NCBI GenBank assembly: GCA_015179125.1
Contig: WHVA01000006.1
Location: forward strand, 124,001-188,000
Direction of reading: 5' to 3'
Source of the DNA: Gautieria morchelliformis
Taxonomy: Eukaryota > Basidiomycota > Agaricomycetes > Gomphales > Gomphaceae
Length of the DNA stretch: 64,000 nucleotides
Shown in pieces: positions 35,323 through 48,715 of the stretch. The notes beneath the pieces were generated by a model, which was not told the origin of the DNA, made no database searches, and worked only from the letters and a program-made list of their open reading frames with translations. Position numbers and translations under genes: made by a program. The stretch's first letter is position 1; every line of letters starts with the position of its first letter.

Positions 35323-35733
35323 AAGCAATAAATGATGCACAGCTGATTCCGCTTACAAAATCAAACCACCAAGGATGGCTCGGTCGGAGGGCGGGGGGAA
35401 AGTATTGGGAGCTTGCCAGCCTTTGTACGAATCTCAGAAAATTATTGAGTCGCTTAGATATAGACTTGCTAGCTTGCTTCAATATAATCATTACATAGTG
35501 GATTACTATAGATACAGTGACTCCTTCGGAAAGTTTCTGTTCGTCGAATTTTCAATATATTACATCCTAGTGCAGGAGCACAAAGTCGAAGCAAGCCTTG
35601 TCGTAGAGGACGAAGCAAAACGACACGTCGCCAGCAGATGAAGACATTATGAAGATCGCTCTCATTGCCTACTTCTACTTTGCAGTTAAAATGCAGCCGG
35701 TTTGCGTATCTCGCCCACAGGGTTACTGTACGC
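35323..35733. other. Spacer between transposon cluster and PRE7
   Basis: No supported gene. A frame at 35375-35641 has no recognisable motif. The span includes the 3' flank of PRE7. Confidence 0.5.
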
Positions 35734-36969
35734 TCAATCCCGCTTCAGTTCCCTGCGTACAACGAACACACGCTCGCCCCCACCGCCAAGCGCGCTGAGC
35801 TCTTCCATACCCTTGACACCCTCGAGGCCTTGAAGACTGCGCCCACGAGCCAGCACCACATATATTTCCAAGCCGTCACCCACCTATCTCGCCATAGATA
35901 AGGCAATGTAAGTAAGCAAAATGCGCGTGTGAGATGCTTGACAAACCTCTATGTGACGCTCGGTCGCAGAGGTAAACGAGTCAATGACAAGTTCGAGAAC
36001 ATGTCGCAAAGGGAGATGGGTTGGATGTGACGTTCCATGAACAGGCATCTGGTTCTTGAAGTAGATCTGCGGATGGTAAGAGAAAAAATCATGACCAGAA
36101 GAGTGGGCAAAGATGCAGACCTGGTTATCAAGGAAAGGTTGAACCAGTGACTGGGCTGCGCCTGCAGCGCGACAAGCTTCTCGTTCGTACGAGCCCACCG
36201 GGTCAAATGAATACACGGCGCCCGTTCCTGTAACAAAGGTGATATAAGCGCGCGGCATTACACACAAGGCATGTCAAGTTGGAGCAGGATCAAAACACCC
36301 AGCAGGGTAAGCTAGGTCATGGGCAAGCCTCGCAACGGCATATTCACAGCCAAATTCTTTTAGGATCGTCCTCCAGCTGTTGCCATACGGCATGTCACAC
36401 GTCTGTGCGCGTGACAGTACGAGAAGGATCCGAAGTCCATCCGATGACAAAAGATCAACAGTACTCACCGTCATCTTCGATTCCGCCGAGAATATTGTAC
36501 ACATAGTATGGGAAGAAACGCTGGGCGTATAACATAGTTTGTATCATGCGTGCGATGGCACGGAGAGGCATGTCTTTGGCATGCGCATGGCGGTACCACT
36601 AGAGGGGGTATTCATGCTCAACTAACCCCCTCATGTTCTAATCGCGGGGACGCACCTCCAGTCGTTGTTTGACCTTTTTCACGAACATGTTTCCATCCGC
36701 CGCAAACCCATTAACTGCGAGTACGGCTTTGTCCGTTCTACAGACGCGTCAGTTCTGTACGAGTGAGGCGAAAGTCGACTGATTCACAGTCTGAAGACCT
36801 TTGGAGCGTATCGTGTTTGAATGCTATAACCTTCAGACTGCCTGGTGTCACCTGCGACGACACTGAAGTCTGCTCCAGCGATGGCGAGGATGGTGCCTCC
36901 ATTCTCGGTGTAAGGGTTGAACGGTCGTTGTTGGGGGTGATGGTGAGCTGCAGGATGTATGTAGGCCAT
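35734..36969 (-). CDS. PRE7: Proteasome subunit beta type-1 (beta-6)
   Basis: Six exons (36788-36969, 36656-36737, 36469-36598, 36121-36227, 35947-36066, 35734-35883) join to 771 nt, 256 aa plus stop. Hallmarks in order: [87 protein letters not shown], and a C-terminal [14 protein letters not shown]. This is the 20S core beta-6 subunit, which is catalytically inactive and lacks the Thr1 of active beta subunits; no mature-Thr motif is seen. The gene is intact and of family length. The 241-nt second-last large intron (36228-36468) is long compared with its neighbours. Confidence 0.96.
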
Positions 36970-38119
36970 GATTGCTAGATGCAGTAGTGACGGTGTAAAC
37001 ACAGAAGAGTACTTAGTTCTTTTGGCCGTACTGTACCTATGTATACGACGCGTCAGCTTGAAGTTAGAAATTAGACGCCCCAGCCGCCGCCATCCTGGAG
37101 CTTGGTAGTACTTATGCGCCCACTTTCACCGAGCTTCTTTCCGCCGTCCGACAAACCTCCGCGCAGCGACAGCCCCTGCTTGTCTATTTCAAACGCATGC
37201 GCCCTCCATGTACAGTTATTTTCCGATACGCCAGGCCTCTTCGTCTGCGTACTTATACAGTAACCAAATTTTTCCTACTTCCGGTGGCCAAGAAAAATCA
37301 AGTCCTTCGTACACTCCTTGCCAGTAAGTTTCCCACATCACGGAAATTCTTGTCTCACCAGAAACGCTTCCTAGTCTAAGTGGTGCCTTGGACTCCCCGT
37401 CATTGGTCCAGAGACGTGAGTACTGCCTTCTCTTTTAAGTGTGTAGCATTCTTGCCGTCCCTCCCCGTGTCCAGTAAACTCAGAAGTGACGAGGCTATGG
37501 TGTGAAAGGCGCGCATATGGCCCATATTTACCCACCCCAGTTCCTTGGAAACCCGACGCAACAGAACCCTTGTATTTCAACATTCCCACCAAGCCGACGA
37601 CTACCCGTATCCTTCGACCCCGGTGATTCGATCCTGCGAAAGCTTTCCGGGATTCGTCGCGTGACCGTCATTCTAAGTTGCCTCGTGCCTGCACATTTGC
37701 ATGACGCTCGCAACATCCGAAAGGCTCCGCCGTCTGAACCATGTCCGGGATTCTGAATAAACGGTGGCACTCCCTGGCATGCGCGTTCAATCACTTACCC
37801 TACGCCCGCACGGACATAAATACATGAGTCTCGTCATGTAAAAAAAATATTCGGTGAGTCCCGGATGATGCAACTTAGGTAAATAAGCTTGCCGCGTGTT
37901 TGTTCCTCCTCTTCCCGCCCTGTTCACCCCAAGTTAGCGGATATGATCACCGTCACCCAGCCCTCCCAGTCAACTGACGCCACACTCTGATGGATGCCCC
38001 AGCCTTCTGTGAATCTTTTACCCACAATAACAAAATCAGGCCAATTGTGTCCAGCAGGGATATCTCCTGCATGTGTTTTCAAGCTCCGGCCTACAAGTTC
38101 TCGCGCAGATTCTTAGACT

Positions 38120-38428
38120 TCACGAAGTGACGGACATCCGTCCAGACCGATGGTAAATCATCCGGGGACCTATGGCAATCGCAGGCTGTCCCTTTACCCC
38201 GGCGTCTTTCATACCGGTATAGACTTGTTGCTCGCTTTCCAACGTGCCGCCTCTCACCCTTATTCTAGAGAGCGATGCTAGTAGCTGACTGGCAGTAAAA
38301 GGCACCTTGGTGGTACAAACGGCCCTGAACCCGGCGGTCCTGAAGCTCTCTAGTGCGTCAATAGAATCGCTGCTGATCATCACGCGAGCTTCGAAGCCTG
38401 TTGCCTTCCTTGGAGCTGCGCATTCCAT
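38120..38428 (-). CDS. Hypothetical ORF, 102 aa
   Basis: This is an uninterrupted frame with ordinary composition (SSDSIDALESFRTAGFRAV in the middle) and no motif I recognise. It could be one exon of a gene or chance; no splice partners are evident. Confidence 0.25.
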   Translation of the reverse strand: MECAAPRKATGFEARVMISSDSIDALESFRTAGFRAVCTTKVPFTASQLLASLSRIRVRGGTLESEQQVYTGMKDAGVKGQPAIAIGPRMIYHRSGRMSVTS

Positions 38429-39349
38429 TAGTCATCTCCAACCTCATACATAATGTATAGGTGCGAGATCTACAGGGAAAATCATGCCCTGTCATTTTGC
38501 AGCTTCGGACACGTGTGGGGTGAACTCCCAAGTGTGAACGACGTGCTACAGTGAGCAGGTCGGAGACAATGGACCTTGTTGCGCGGTGTTTCCATCCCCG
38601 TCATTCCCGAACGTTGCTGTGTCCATGCCTAGACCGCTTGATGGACAAACGTGTATGTGAGTAGTGGTGTTTTCCTTAGGAAACACATGGCGAAGGAACG
38701 TTGCTTAGTTCACAACTATCGCTAGGGTGCAGCCACAGGGTAACATGTTCAACGTGCGACTATGAGGGTGCGTGATGCATACTGTAGTTATACTGCACGG
38801 TGGACAGTCACGTATTTGTATGCTTTCGTCCGTGCCATTTTTCCTACACCTTCTGCGCCCTGTGTGCCAGGTGGGCACTGCGTTCCAGCCCCGGATGCCA
38901 CCCCGTACGTTCCTCGTTGATCGGGTTCTAGAGTTTCATCATCTTTGCTGCGGTCCGCAAGCTTTACCTCGTGCAACTTCAATTCAAATTATCTGGACCG
39001 GACATCTCGTGCAGCAAGTAATGGGGGATTTGTCCCGAAGGAATGGACGGTATATTTCTTGGAAGAAAGAACTTCAGTCCGACTCAACAGGGTAATTGCG
39101 CCCACGGCACAAGACCATCGTTGTCATTGAGGCCATCACGAGGTGGGTGGAGACGAGCTTCTAGGCTGAATCACCATCATATTTGCAAATGATCAAAGTC
39201 TAAAATGCTCTAAGGATCACCCTCTCTAATGCCCGTCGCCCCGCCCATATTGCAATTTGTTGGTGTTTGTGAGGGGAAACCTATTTGACCACTTTATAAT
39301 CGCCATTCATTTGCGATTACAGTAAAGGTCCAGGATACTTAATGGCAAT

Positions 39350-41003
39350 GACCAGGTGATCACTGGCGATTAATGTAATTGTGCATATCTTGTCCGCCAC
39401 TATCACAGGCCCTCCTCTATACCTCGGTCATCTCCCCTCACATTTTGCTTGTCTATTCATTTTCCTCCTTGTTCTGAACCCCCATAGAGTAGTTCCTTGA
39501 TTATCCATCATTTCCTCATTTCTGCTGATGCATTTGCTCATGTCATTTGGTGTTCAGGCATGTTAGAGTAGTTCACCTGAGCTGTATAGTCATTAGCTAG
39601 TGGCAAGGAGCTCCTTACAGTTTTCTCTTCAGATTGGTAAAAGGTACTACCCTGTATATAGCTCTTATCTGACTTTAGAACCCCTTTTGCCAGTTTGTCA
39701 CTTAAATGTAGAGCATTTCCTTAGCTTGCCCTTACAGTGTTGTAATTCTCTAGTGTGAGTGATCCTGCCTGTATAAGTGCTTGGCCACATAGTAATGCAC
39801 TATCTATAATATCAATGATTGAAGTCTGGTTGTGGGTAAGGAAGTTGTGATTTAAGGATGATCATACCTCTAAGACAACATAACACTTGCTCAGCAACTT
39901 TTTAAAGCCAAACAGTCTGAGCTATAAGCAATCTACTAATATGGGAGCTTATTTGGGTATGTAATAATGTATACTTTGGTTTGTACCCCTCAGCTACAAC
40001 ACCATAAGGGCAACCTAGACAGATGCTCTCACTGAAGGCATAGGAAGATTTTCTGGTCTGACACTGTTCAAAAAAACTGTAAAAAAAATGTTTTCTTACA
40101 GTTGTTTGCACAGTTTTTTTCTGATATCGACTTAGATCCTCAGATCTTCCTCTCCTCTGTCTGATCTCGTTTCCTGAACCTCAGTTTGAAGCCAAATCTG
40201 TTTCCATTTCCCAAAATTAGGGTGGAACACTGTAGTGAGCACAACCTGCAAAGTTGAAGCCAAGCCCTCTGTTCCCAAACCTCAGCTCAGCCTTCAGGTT
40301 GAGTCTTATGTATGACTTAAGTTCTCAACAGCTACACAGCAAATAGTATGTTCAGCACTTGCAGTCTGCTCTCATCAGCAGGTTTATCACTTATTGGCTC
40401 CGGTCAGACTTTTTTTGAGGAAGCAGATTTTTCCTGCTGGCATAGGTGGGGATATGGAGGAGGGGTGAGCCATGACTAACTAAGATATGCAAGGTACCAT
40501 GGAAATGATACAAATAAGGAAATGACTGTAAGCTTAAGCTTGGCATAGGCTCAGAGTTGGGCTAGGCTAGCTCAAGCCCTAGGAAGTTGGCAAAGGGTAT
40601 AACCAGTAGGTAGCCAGCTAGAGGCCAGGTCCTAATAGGGCCCTAGGATGTAGACAGTAGAGTCAGTGACAAGGTAATCACTCGTACCTTATTCACCCTT
40701 GCAGATCCTCCTCCTGGCCTACATGTCATTCACATTACACTTGTCCCCAAATACCCCCAGAGCTATTCCTTGATTATCAATTCATTTCCCCCTTTGCTGA
40801 CACATTTGCTTATGTCATTTTGGGGTTTGGGCAAGATACACCTGACCTATATAGTTGTAGTCAACTGCCCCAGGGGCTCCTTAGAGTTTCTCTTTGGATG
40901 GGCCCCCTTTGCCAGGTACATCTGCTGTCCTATATGTAGTCCTCGCTTTGGATCTCCCTTCACCAGTTCACCACTTGCAGAGCATCTATCTAGATTGCTT
41001 ACA
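39350..41003. repeat. Pair of diverged direct repeats (~390 and ~340 bp)
   Basis: 39350-39737 and 40668-41003 align in the same orientation through several blocks: TGACCAGGTGATCACT against TGACAAGGTAATCACT, TTCCTTGATTATC in both, CTCATGTCATTTGG against CTTATGTCATTTTG, and a shared ...TTACAG end. The spacing of about 1.3 kb and a non-coding centre suggest a short LTR element of the TRIM type, or an old tandem duplication. Confidence 0.55.
40056..40122. repeat. Small foldback related to 32443-32790
   Basis: The left arm TCTGACACTGTTCAAAAAAA and right arm ACAGTTTTTTTCTGA are imperfect inverse complements around a short AT-rich loop. The words match the ends of the larger foldback. Confidence 0.6.
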
Positions 41004-41343
41004 GATGTGACAACTGAGATATGGGACATCCATGGGAGATAATTTGCCTACATTGATTTAGCTTCCAACCACCCCTATTATTGGATTAGTCATGTAAATA
41101 CCTTGCTTTTTCCATCTGAACCTTACATTATGCAAACTGCTGTGAATAATTACTCACTTATAAAAGTTTGAGCTAAATTATCCCAATAATTTAGATTTTT
41201 TGCCAGATAAGTATTCGAGTGTGGTCATAAGTCACATCACTCACGGCACCTTTGTTTTCCCAGCGATGGGCTTTAGTAAACCTCGCAAGCGGTTGTCACC
41301 ACCCGGATAACACCGTGAACGGTCGAACTTGCTTTTCCTCGAA

Positions 41344-42701
41344 ATGTCCCAAATGCGCGCAGTATTGGTCAAGGGGGGGGCAGGCGGCATAAAAGACCTC
41401 TTCATTGGGGAAGCACCGAAGCCTGTGCCGCTGGCTAACGAAGTTTTGGTCAAGGTCTGTTCAGTATCCCTCTTCAAGGCAATGAGCAAGTTGTTAATCC
41501 ATGTCACCCTTGCAAGGTTAAAGCCTTTGGAGTAAACCGCATGGACATAATCCAGCGCGAAGGCAAATACCCTGTTCCAGCTGGTGCCAGCAAAATTCTC
41601 GGCGTCGAATTCTCGGGCACGATCGCGGAAGTGGGCAAAGAAGTAACGCAGTGGAAGTTAAATGACGAAGTTCTGGGTCTTGTGGGCGGGGTGCGTATTG
41701 GCCTCTTGCCAGCAAGATGCTGAACCTCACTCGCATTGGTAATGGTTCAGGGTGCATATGCGGAATTTGTACTCGCGCCTGAGACACACATATGGCACAA
41801 GCCCGCCCATTTATCATGGGTGGACGCCGCAGCAGTACCAGAAAATTGGATAACTGGTGAGTCACGCCCCAGCAGTGTCATAATTTCCATGGACATGTAA
41901 CGATTTGGTATAGCCTACCAAGCCCTCACCATAGCCGAGTTCCAACCTGGAGACAACGTATTGATTCACACTGGGGCGAGCGGTGTTGGTTTGGCTGCAA
42001 ACCAGCTGGCACGCACATGGAACGCGTGAATACCACCTTTTTTGAGACTCGTCTGTGCCTCTCAACACTCATATTCTTCCAGGTCAAATGTCATCACCAC
42101 CGCATCCTCATCCGCCAAGCTTGAATGGCTCCTGAAGATGCCAAATGGACCGACTCACGCTGTCAACTATAAGACGCAAGACTTTGCCGCGGAAGTTAAG
42201 ACAATCACAGACGGCAAGGGTGTCGACGTTATAGTGGACTTTCCCGGCCAAAGCCATTTTGTGAAGAACCTCGACGCACTCGCAGTGGATGGCAGAATGA
42301 CAATGTTAGCTTTGTTGAGCGGTCAGTTCTTGTTTCTTATACCATAGTCTGTGGGCCACTGATGACCCAGTACTCTTAGGTGCGGAAGTCCCCTCCCTGA
42401 ACCTGGTCCCGATATTGTACAAGCGTTTGCGTATTCAGGGAAGCACACTACGCGCCCGTTCTCAAGAATACCAGGCGGAATTGATCCAGCGATTCAGGCA
42501 GAGTGTTGCCGACAAACTAACAGGAGAAGACGGTAGTGGACCGTTACGGACATTTATCCATGCGGTAAGTTCCCATGTACACGGCAGCGCATCTAATTAA
42601 CAATAACGATCCTGCAGGTATATCCGATGGATAAAATTCAGGATGCTCATCAAGACATGGAATCTAATGGAACAGCTGGAAAGCTTATCGTCACCGTGTA
42701 A
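41344..42701 (+). CDS. Quinone oxidoreductase-like MDR protein (zinc-free type)
   Basis: Seven exons (41344-41454, 41517-41690, 41751-41856, 41914-42025, 42083-42321, 42380-42564, 42618-42701) give 1011 nt, 336 aa plus stop. Motifs: MRAVLVKGGAGG, KAFGVNRMDIIQREGKYPVP, LGVEFSGTIAEVG (the GroES-like fold), then NVLIHTGASGVGLAANQLAR (the Rossmann nucleotide-binding motif GASGVG). The Cys/His zinc ligands of classical alcohol dehydrogenases are absent. The sequence resembles the PIG3/TP53I3-like NADPH:quinone reductase branch. It is cytosolic by lack of signal. Its stop lies about 100 bp from that of GDH2 (tail-to-tail). Confidence 0.92.
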
Positions 42702-42804
42702 AATGACAATGGTATCTTGCTTGGTGTTAAGATTAGCTCTGTGTTGCATTAGTTTTTGTAACAATACCGAGTCCGAACAAAAACCAAAGAAAGGAAAATG
42801 AGCA

Positions 42805-45800
42805 CTAGGCAGCCAGGTCGCGAACGAAATGGAAGAAGTCCACGCTCGAGGCTGCCACGCCGTACCTGTAGACCTAAGAAAAAAAACACGCATCCAATTA
42901 GTGGTATGGAACATGATAAAAGGCAGCACATACGTAATGTGATGCGACCCAGCTGGAGAATAATGCCCTCTGGTACTGTTCCGGCAAACGTTGCAGCAGT
43001 TCATCAAGCCCCACCTTTTCTCGTAGTGTGTCAGGGATCGCGCGAGTTAAGACGCCACGACGGCTCGGAACATCGTCGAATAGGTCGGAATTCTCGAGTT
43101 CGTCTTGCAGATCGTTGATGATGCTCGATAGCTCGTCAGAGATTATTGTCCTCGGCTTGGAGCCTTTGAGCCGTAGGTGTTCTTTGTGAATGCACTGGAA
43201 CTCCGCTGCGGCGTTCTCGGTGATTTTCTGCTGGATGTCCTTGACATAACTCTGGTAGAATTCGGTCGGCTTGCCGTCCTGGAACGTCATCAAGTCGAAG
43301 AATTCTTTATCCCGCAAACTCAACCCGGCCAAAACATCCAGGGACGAGCAGGTCACACCGCCCTGTCACGACAATCAGTATCCATCCAACCATCAAGGTA
43401 ACTCACTCACCTTGTTAGCACTGGAGTCTTTGTACAAGATCACCTTGCGTTTCTCGAGGAACAAACGAGCCTGCTGTGTAAGGAAAAGATTGGCGCCTTC
43501 CACGATGTACTTGAAATGCGGTTTGCCCTCGTGGTCAACCAGGGCCCCGACGTTCGATATATTGACTGCTTCAGGACTAGGGGAAAATAGGCACAGGGAT
43601 GATTGAAGAGGATCAGTTACGTGCGTGGAGTGTCGGGAACTTACCGTCCCCCACATGGCACAAATATGTCTGCTTTGAATCGCAAATGCGCCGAGTTGCG
43701 GAAGTCGGTGCCGTCCGCGACGACCTCGCCCGCTGCGAAACAATGTCAATACTTGACAGGACAGCCCAAACTAGGAGGGGACAGCACGCACAAGGGAGCT
43801 TAACATCTTGATCCTCCACGCGGACGAGGTACCCGTTCTTGGTCAGCTTGGTCTGGTCGAAATGGGAGACAGGCTTGCGGAGCTTGGCGAGCCGTACGAG
43901 CTCTTCGCGGTCGATGCCAGCGGGGTCAGCAAGAACGCCGCTGCCGTCGATGACCGCGATGGTCTTGTCGGAGCTCAGCAAGATCTCATCTATACGGAAA
44001 CGATTCAGATGCGACCCCGTCTTTCTGACTGTGAAAACAACACCAGCTCACTTGAGCCAAGGTCGCCGTCGGGCCCGCCGGTTTGGAGCTTCGTGACGTC
44101 CTTTTCGCGGAGCCCGAGGTGCTTGTAGATGCCGAGCACGTACTGGCGCACGGAGAGCGACGTCATGCCATACACGTCGTGGGGGACACCGCCCAGCTTC
44201 GACGCGCTCTTGCCAGTGGTGAAACTCTTCCACCACGAGCTTGCGCCCCGCGCACGGGCATGCACTGTAGAATGAATGCCTTATTAGCATATCCTCGGTA
44301 AAAGTACGTGCTCAAAGAACAACTGACAAGCGGCCCAGTCCATCATATCAGCCGTCCCCTCTGGATGTGCCAGCGATACTCCATGAGTCTAGTCACCAAC
44401 AACAGTACAGGAGAGAACGAACCATCAGGCCCAAAGAAAAGCAACTCAGGCTTGTCATACAAGTCTACAATCGGATTTTTAATGCCAGGGGTGGTGCCTG
44501 GTATTAGTAAGTCGATAATAGCCTGATGCCCATCCCGGTTAACTTGTATGTATAACGGCCAGCCAGGTCATCACACGCACATCTACATATTTCTCGAAGC
44601 ATAGTCTAGGGCTTGCGCCGAGACTGCAGAACAAAACCTTAAAAAACGCGATAGAGTGGATATGATATGAAGCACATACGAGGGTAAAATCGTGCCCTTT
44701 GAGCCACCTGTGGAGAACGAGGTCAAATGATGTTAGCGCGACATGACGAGGGACAACACACCTTCCGGGATATCTTTATTCTTCAACGACTGCGTTGAAG
44801 CCAGAGCGTAGTTTTCGTCAAACCTAATCAACGTCAAGCCCGCGATTCCACAGTGGTATTTCCGATTGGAAGCACTTACAACATACGTTGGTTAATCGAG
44901 TACGTCCTGGCAAAAACAAGGCAACATGAGCATACGCGCGAGAGACGAGTATCCTTTGTACTCACTCTTTCCCTTTGGAAAGAATGATGCGTATTCCGCC
45001 ACGGGCAACATCCTTGAAGCGGATATGGAATCCGCGGAATTCAGAGCCTAGACGATACCATGATCCATGATAAATACATCAAAACCCCGACACCGGGAAA
45101 ACCGGCCCACGCACCGATGACAAAGAATACTCCGAAAGGTTTCTTCGGGTACTCTACGTCCGGCAAAAAGTCCGGTGCTAAGCGGAAGGACAGCGCCACC
45201 TTGGTCGGCTGGTAGAAGTTGGTCTTCAGGACGTGTCTGTGTGTGATGGTGGTGAGTAAACGCCTCCTCCTCCAAGAGATCTGGGTAGCGCACCTGTTAA
45301 ACACCAGGAAGCTCTCTAAGACCTGCGCGTCGTGCTTGTTGGGAACGGTGCGCTTGATCTTGGCATACAGCTCCTCGTCCGTGAGGGGCTGCTCCGTGCG
45401 CAAGCGTTGGTACGACAACGTAGGCCTGCCGTGCGAAGGAAGGACGCACTGAGGGCTGCACTAAGAAAGGAAGAAGGCATCAGGACACTTACATGATGCT
45501 GCTGCCTTCCTCCGCCGAGGGATAATGCGTCATCGCAAAATTCACGTAAAGCATGCGGATCTAAACAAAATGATATATATTTTAGCCCATAACCACCGTG
45601 CTACGTCGAGAACTCACAAGCTCCGGATGCGCCTGGATCACATTCGCAATCCCTTCACGCGTGAACGTCTCTTCGCGGAAGCGACGCTTGATGTTATTGA
45701 GCACCTCCGCATGGTCGGGATTGCTCTCGTCAAGGACGTTCTTGAGTCCAATGTACGCCGCGCCAAGGCGGTTGCAAAAGTGCTGGGCAAATATCCAGCC

Positions 45801-47357
45801 ACAATCTGTCATGTGCGCGCGCAATCATGAGGGTCAGGGTGGCGCCAAAAGCTGGGCAAAAGCACGGTAAGTACGTACATGCGTACGTCGCCTCCTGAAC
45901 GGCGTGGCTCGTGTCAAATGCACCGGAGTCAGCAGGGCCTGTGCGGAAGAAGATGTTGTCCGGGAGACAAAACAGGAGCGATGCCTCTTTGACGACCTGG
46001 AAGATCGAATTCTCGATCGGGGGCGCGGTCGAGTTGGGGAGCGGATTAAGGTATAGCGCTGAAGCACAAACCAGGTTAGTCTGGGCAAAGAACCGGCGAA
46101 ATTAAGCGCCCACATATTATGGTGATTCCGTTTGAAAATTGCTCTAGTCCGTGAGGAGCATGTGAGGGGTAGCAGAGCAGGTGGACAAGGTACTAACCGA
46201 CGTATTTCCGCGCCGAGTAAAGATTGTAGTAATGGTATAAGTCTGAGAGCGCGCTAAAAGAGGGTCAGATGGTAAATACGTGGCGCCATGTGACACACCT
46301 GAAGAAGTGCGTGGTCCCGCCCATCTTTAATGGCCGGTAATTAATATCAGGAGGTACGAAAAGGGAGTATTAGTTTTAATGAATATCAGGAGGTACGAAG
46401 GGTTGACGAACCTTATATCCAATAACAATCCTGCGCTCGCGGGTTCCTTCTACCTCATACAATTCGATAACGGGACCATGCCTCGTCTCGACATTCCACA
46501 TGACATCCTGGTATATGTCTAGGGTGTTCGCGGTCGCCTTCTCGAGGAAGTTGATGTCGGAAACGGCACGAATGTCGGTGCGGCCGGCAAGGGTGGCCTT
46601 GGGCGCCTGTGCGGGGAAGGTACACCGCGAGACAAAGTAGCAGCGCAGCTGCTGTGAGTTGCCCGCGGATATGGCCCCTGTGGAGCGGTAGGTCTCGAGC
46701 CGGTAGGCCTGCGCCGGGTTCGAGTGATCGAGGTACAGCTGGTCGATGCTAGCCGGTGTCAGTCAGTCAGGAGACGGGGCCGTAGGAGCCTAATTGGCGC
46801 TCACCGTCTCTCGCAGGTGGCGCCGGGACCCTCTGTCGCACTCACGCCGGGGCGACTGGTATGGATGAAGAACGCGCCCTCTACGCCGCCGGTCGCGTCG
46901 TCGGCCGTTGTGATCTTCTCGAGCTGGATGACGAGCTTGCTGGGGTCGTGTTTGGTGTAAGCGAGAACCTGGCGCGCGCGTCAGCTGCAGGCACCGCCTT
47001 ACGGAGCTTGCGGGGCATCGGACGTACCTTTGCGCCGTAGAGGGCGATTATGTGGTCGGAGATGACCTCGACGGACTCGTTGTGGAAATAGGTGTCGTCG
47101 ATGCCGAGGTTGTCGTAGAACCATGCGACCTCGTTCTTGACGAGCTCGCGCGGGATGAAGCCCTTTGCGGCGACGGTCTCGTACGCCTTGGTGCGCTGGG
47201 CCTGCTTGCCCTCGAAGACGGGGGTGGTGTACCCGGGGACGTTCTTGACACGATGTATAGAGGCGTCGCTGCCCGGGGTGCTTACTCTGGACGAGGTGGT
47301 GCTGGAGTGCGGGGTGAGGAGGGCAGACTTGCGTACATCGCCGTTTGTGAAAGACAT
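42805..47357 (-). CDS. GDH2: NAD-specific glutamate dehydrogenase, large fungal type
   Basis: This is a many-exon gene. The N-terminal exon starts at an ATG at 47357 and contains GYTTPVFEGKQ, KGFIPRELVKNEVAWFYDNLGIDD. Later exons carry SEFRGFHIRFKDVARGGIRI, SINQRMLFDENYALASTQ, KDIPEGGSKGTIL, ELLFFGPDEGTADMMDWAA, KLGGVPHDVYGMTSLSVR, ADIFVPCGGRPEAVNISNV, HFKYIVEGANLFLTQQAR and a final exon 42805-42873 ending in FVRDLAA. The last introns were placed exactly (e.g. 42874-42933, 43363-43410, 43577-43644, 43733-43791, 43990-44051, 44265-44327, 44361-44422). The enzyme oxidises glutamate to 2-oxoglutarate with NAD for nitrogen and carbon recycling. No disabling lesion was noticed; the middle exons were checked only by motif. 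Confidence 0.94.
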
Positions 47358-48715
47358 GCTACTGGCCGGAATACTGTATGCAGACCGTGGTGATGATGAC
47401 TGCGACTTAGTAGCTTGGCCAAGAGTTCCGCAGATGACAAGCCTTTTCTTTTGACTTATATGCAGGACGGTCCCTGTGGCAAACACGTGCAAACACTAAT
47501 GGAGCGGAGTCGCTAGGTCCGTCAGAGCGGTGCCCCAAATTGCGGGTCGCATTGACGGGGAATGCATATGGATTGCGCCATCGGCCAAGTCTGCGGGAGC
47601 GAAGGCACAACACGCAGACGAGCCGCTGTTCAAGCTGCTGATCATACTCGATATTTCAGAGAATGGAAGGCCGGGATGGCAACCTGAAGTCTTGTATACG
47701 TCGCGTATGAATACACGTGGGCCATGGAGGTTTCTGAGCCGACGTCTACGTTGAGCAGCCCGCGAATTGGTATGGAGCAGCCCGCTATTCAACTTGTCCA
47801 GCCTCCTCCCACAGGTGCCGTCGTATCTCAGAGCAGCCCGGCCGCGACTCGGAGGCGAGTGTGGCGATGAGTAGATGCAAAGCTTGTTCGTCCACCGCCA
47901 ACCGAGAGAAGCGACTAATTTTTGCTCCTAGCGTTTGGTACCACCACGTGTACAGTCGCCATGGAGAAGCCCCAAATCTCTACAGCGTTTCCGCTCTTTG
48001 CAGTCGTCAAGCTCAGCATCGAGTGCGTGCAAGGACACGCCACGATCTACCTTCCGAGAAGCGGTCATTTAATCTTTTGACACTGACTATCGCCATGCCG
48101 GGGTGAATCACTGCGTCTCTGTAGCGCCGCGAGGTGCTCGGACGCATCCACAGCGAACACTCTCAGAACCAACCCGACGCTCGGCGAATGTAGCCTGCCT
48201 CTTAATATCGACCCTTCGAGGACTCACACATATAATTGTAAGGGTGATTGACACATGATACAGTCCCTGGTCATGCTGTATGCTGTCCATGCTTTATAAA
48301 CCTTGCAGCGGTTTCAGCGACTGTACGCACATTTACGCAGCTATTCGGTTAGATGGGTAGTGCTAAGGAGACCGCATTGGCCGAGTACTCTCACCACCAC
48401 AATTCGCAGAAATTTTCCAGGGACACCATTTGTCATCCATTTGAAGTGAGTGCACTACGTCATGCCGATATGTGTCTTGCAACCTGTAAGAGCTGAAGCG
48501 GTGTTTCGAAGTCCGACAGCGTCATCCTTGATTCATCCTGACGCTACGCCGTACGTAGCGTGCCAAAAGTGCTGCCCTATACCAGTATAAAGTCATGCAG
48601 TCTCAGAATTGCAAAGTAGTCTGTCTGCCTCCTACCATCACCCTACCAGCAATCGCCGAGGTAAGCCCCGTTGCCCTGTACAGAAGTGAACTCACGAGTG
48701 AACTGTATAGGTTCC
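47358..48715. other. Intergenic, GDH2 promoter side; no gene supported
   Basis: In-frame codons continue upstream of the chosen GDH2 ATG to 47492, so a longer N-terminus is possible. The remaining frames are short. A possible 5' exon or UTR of the next gene lies before an apparent intron ending at about 48710. Confidence 0.5.

Larger units (their letters stand above)
36970..41343. other. Intergenic region with old repeats; no named gene
   Basis: It contains the promoter side of PRE7, one unassigned ORF at 38120-38428, a small foldback near 40056-40122 and a pair of diverged direct repeats (39350-39737 and 40668-41003). Other open frames are short and motif-free. Confidence 0.5.

Noticed and set aside
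36228-36468. Extra exon inside the long PRE7 intron
   Set aside because: The proteasome sequence is continuous from GIEDDG to TGAVYSF without it, although an open frame exists there.
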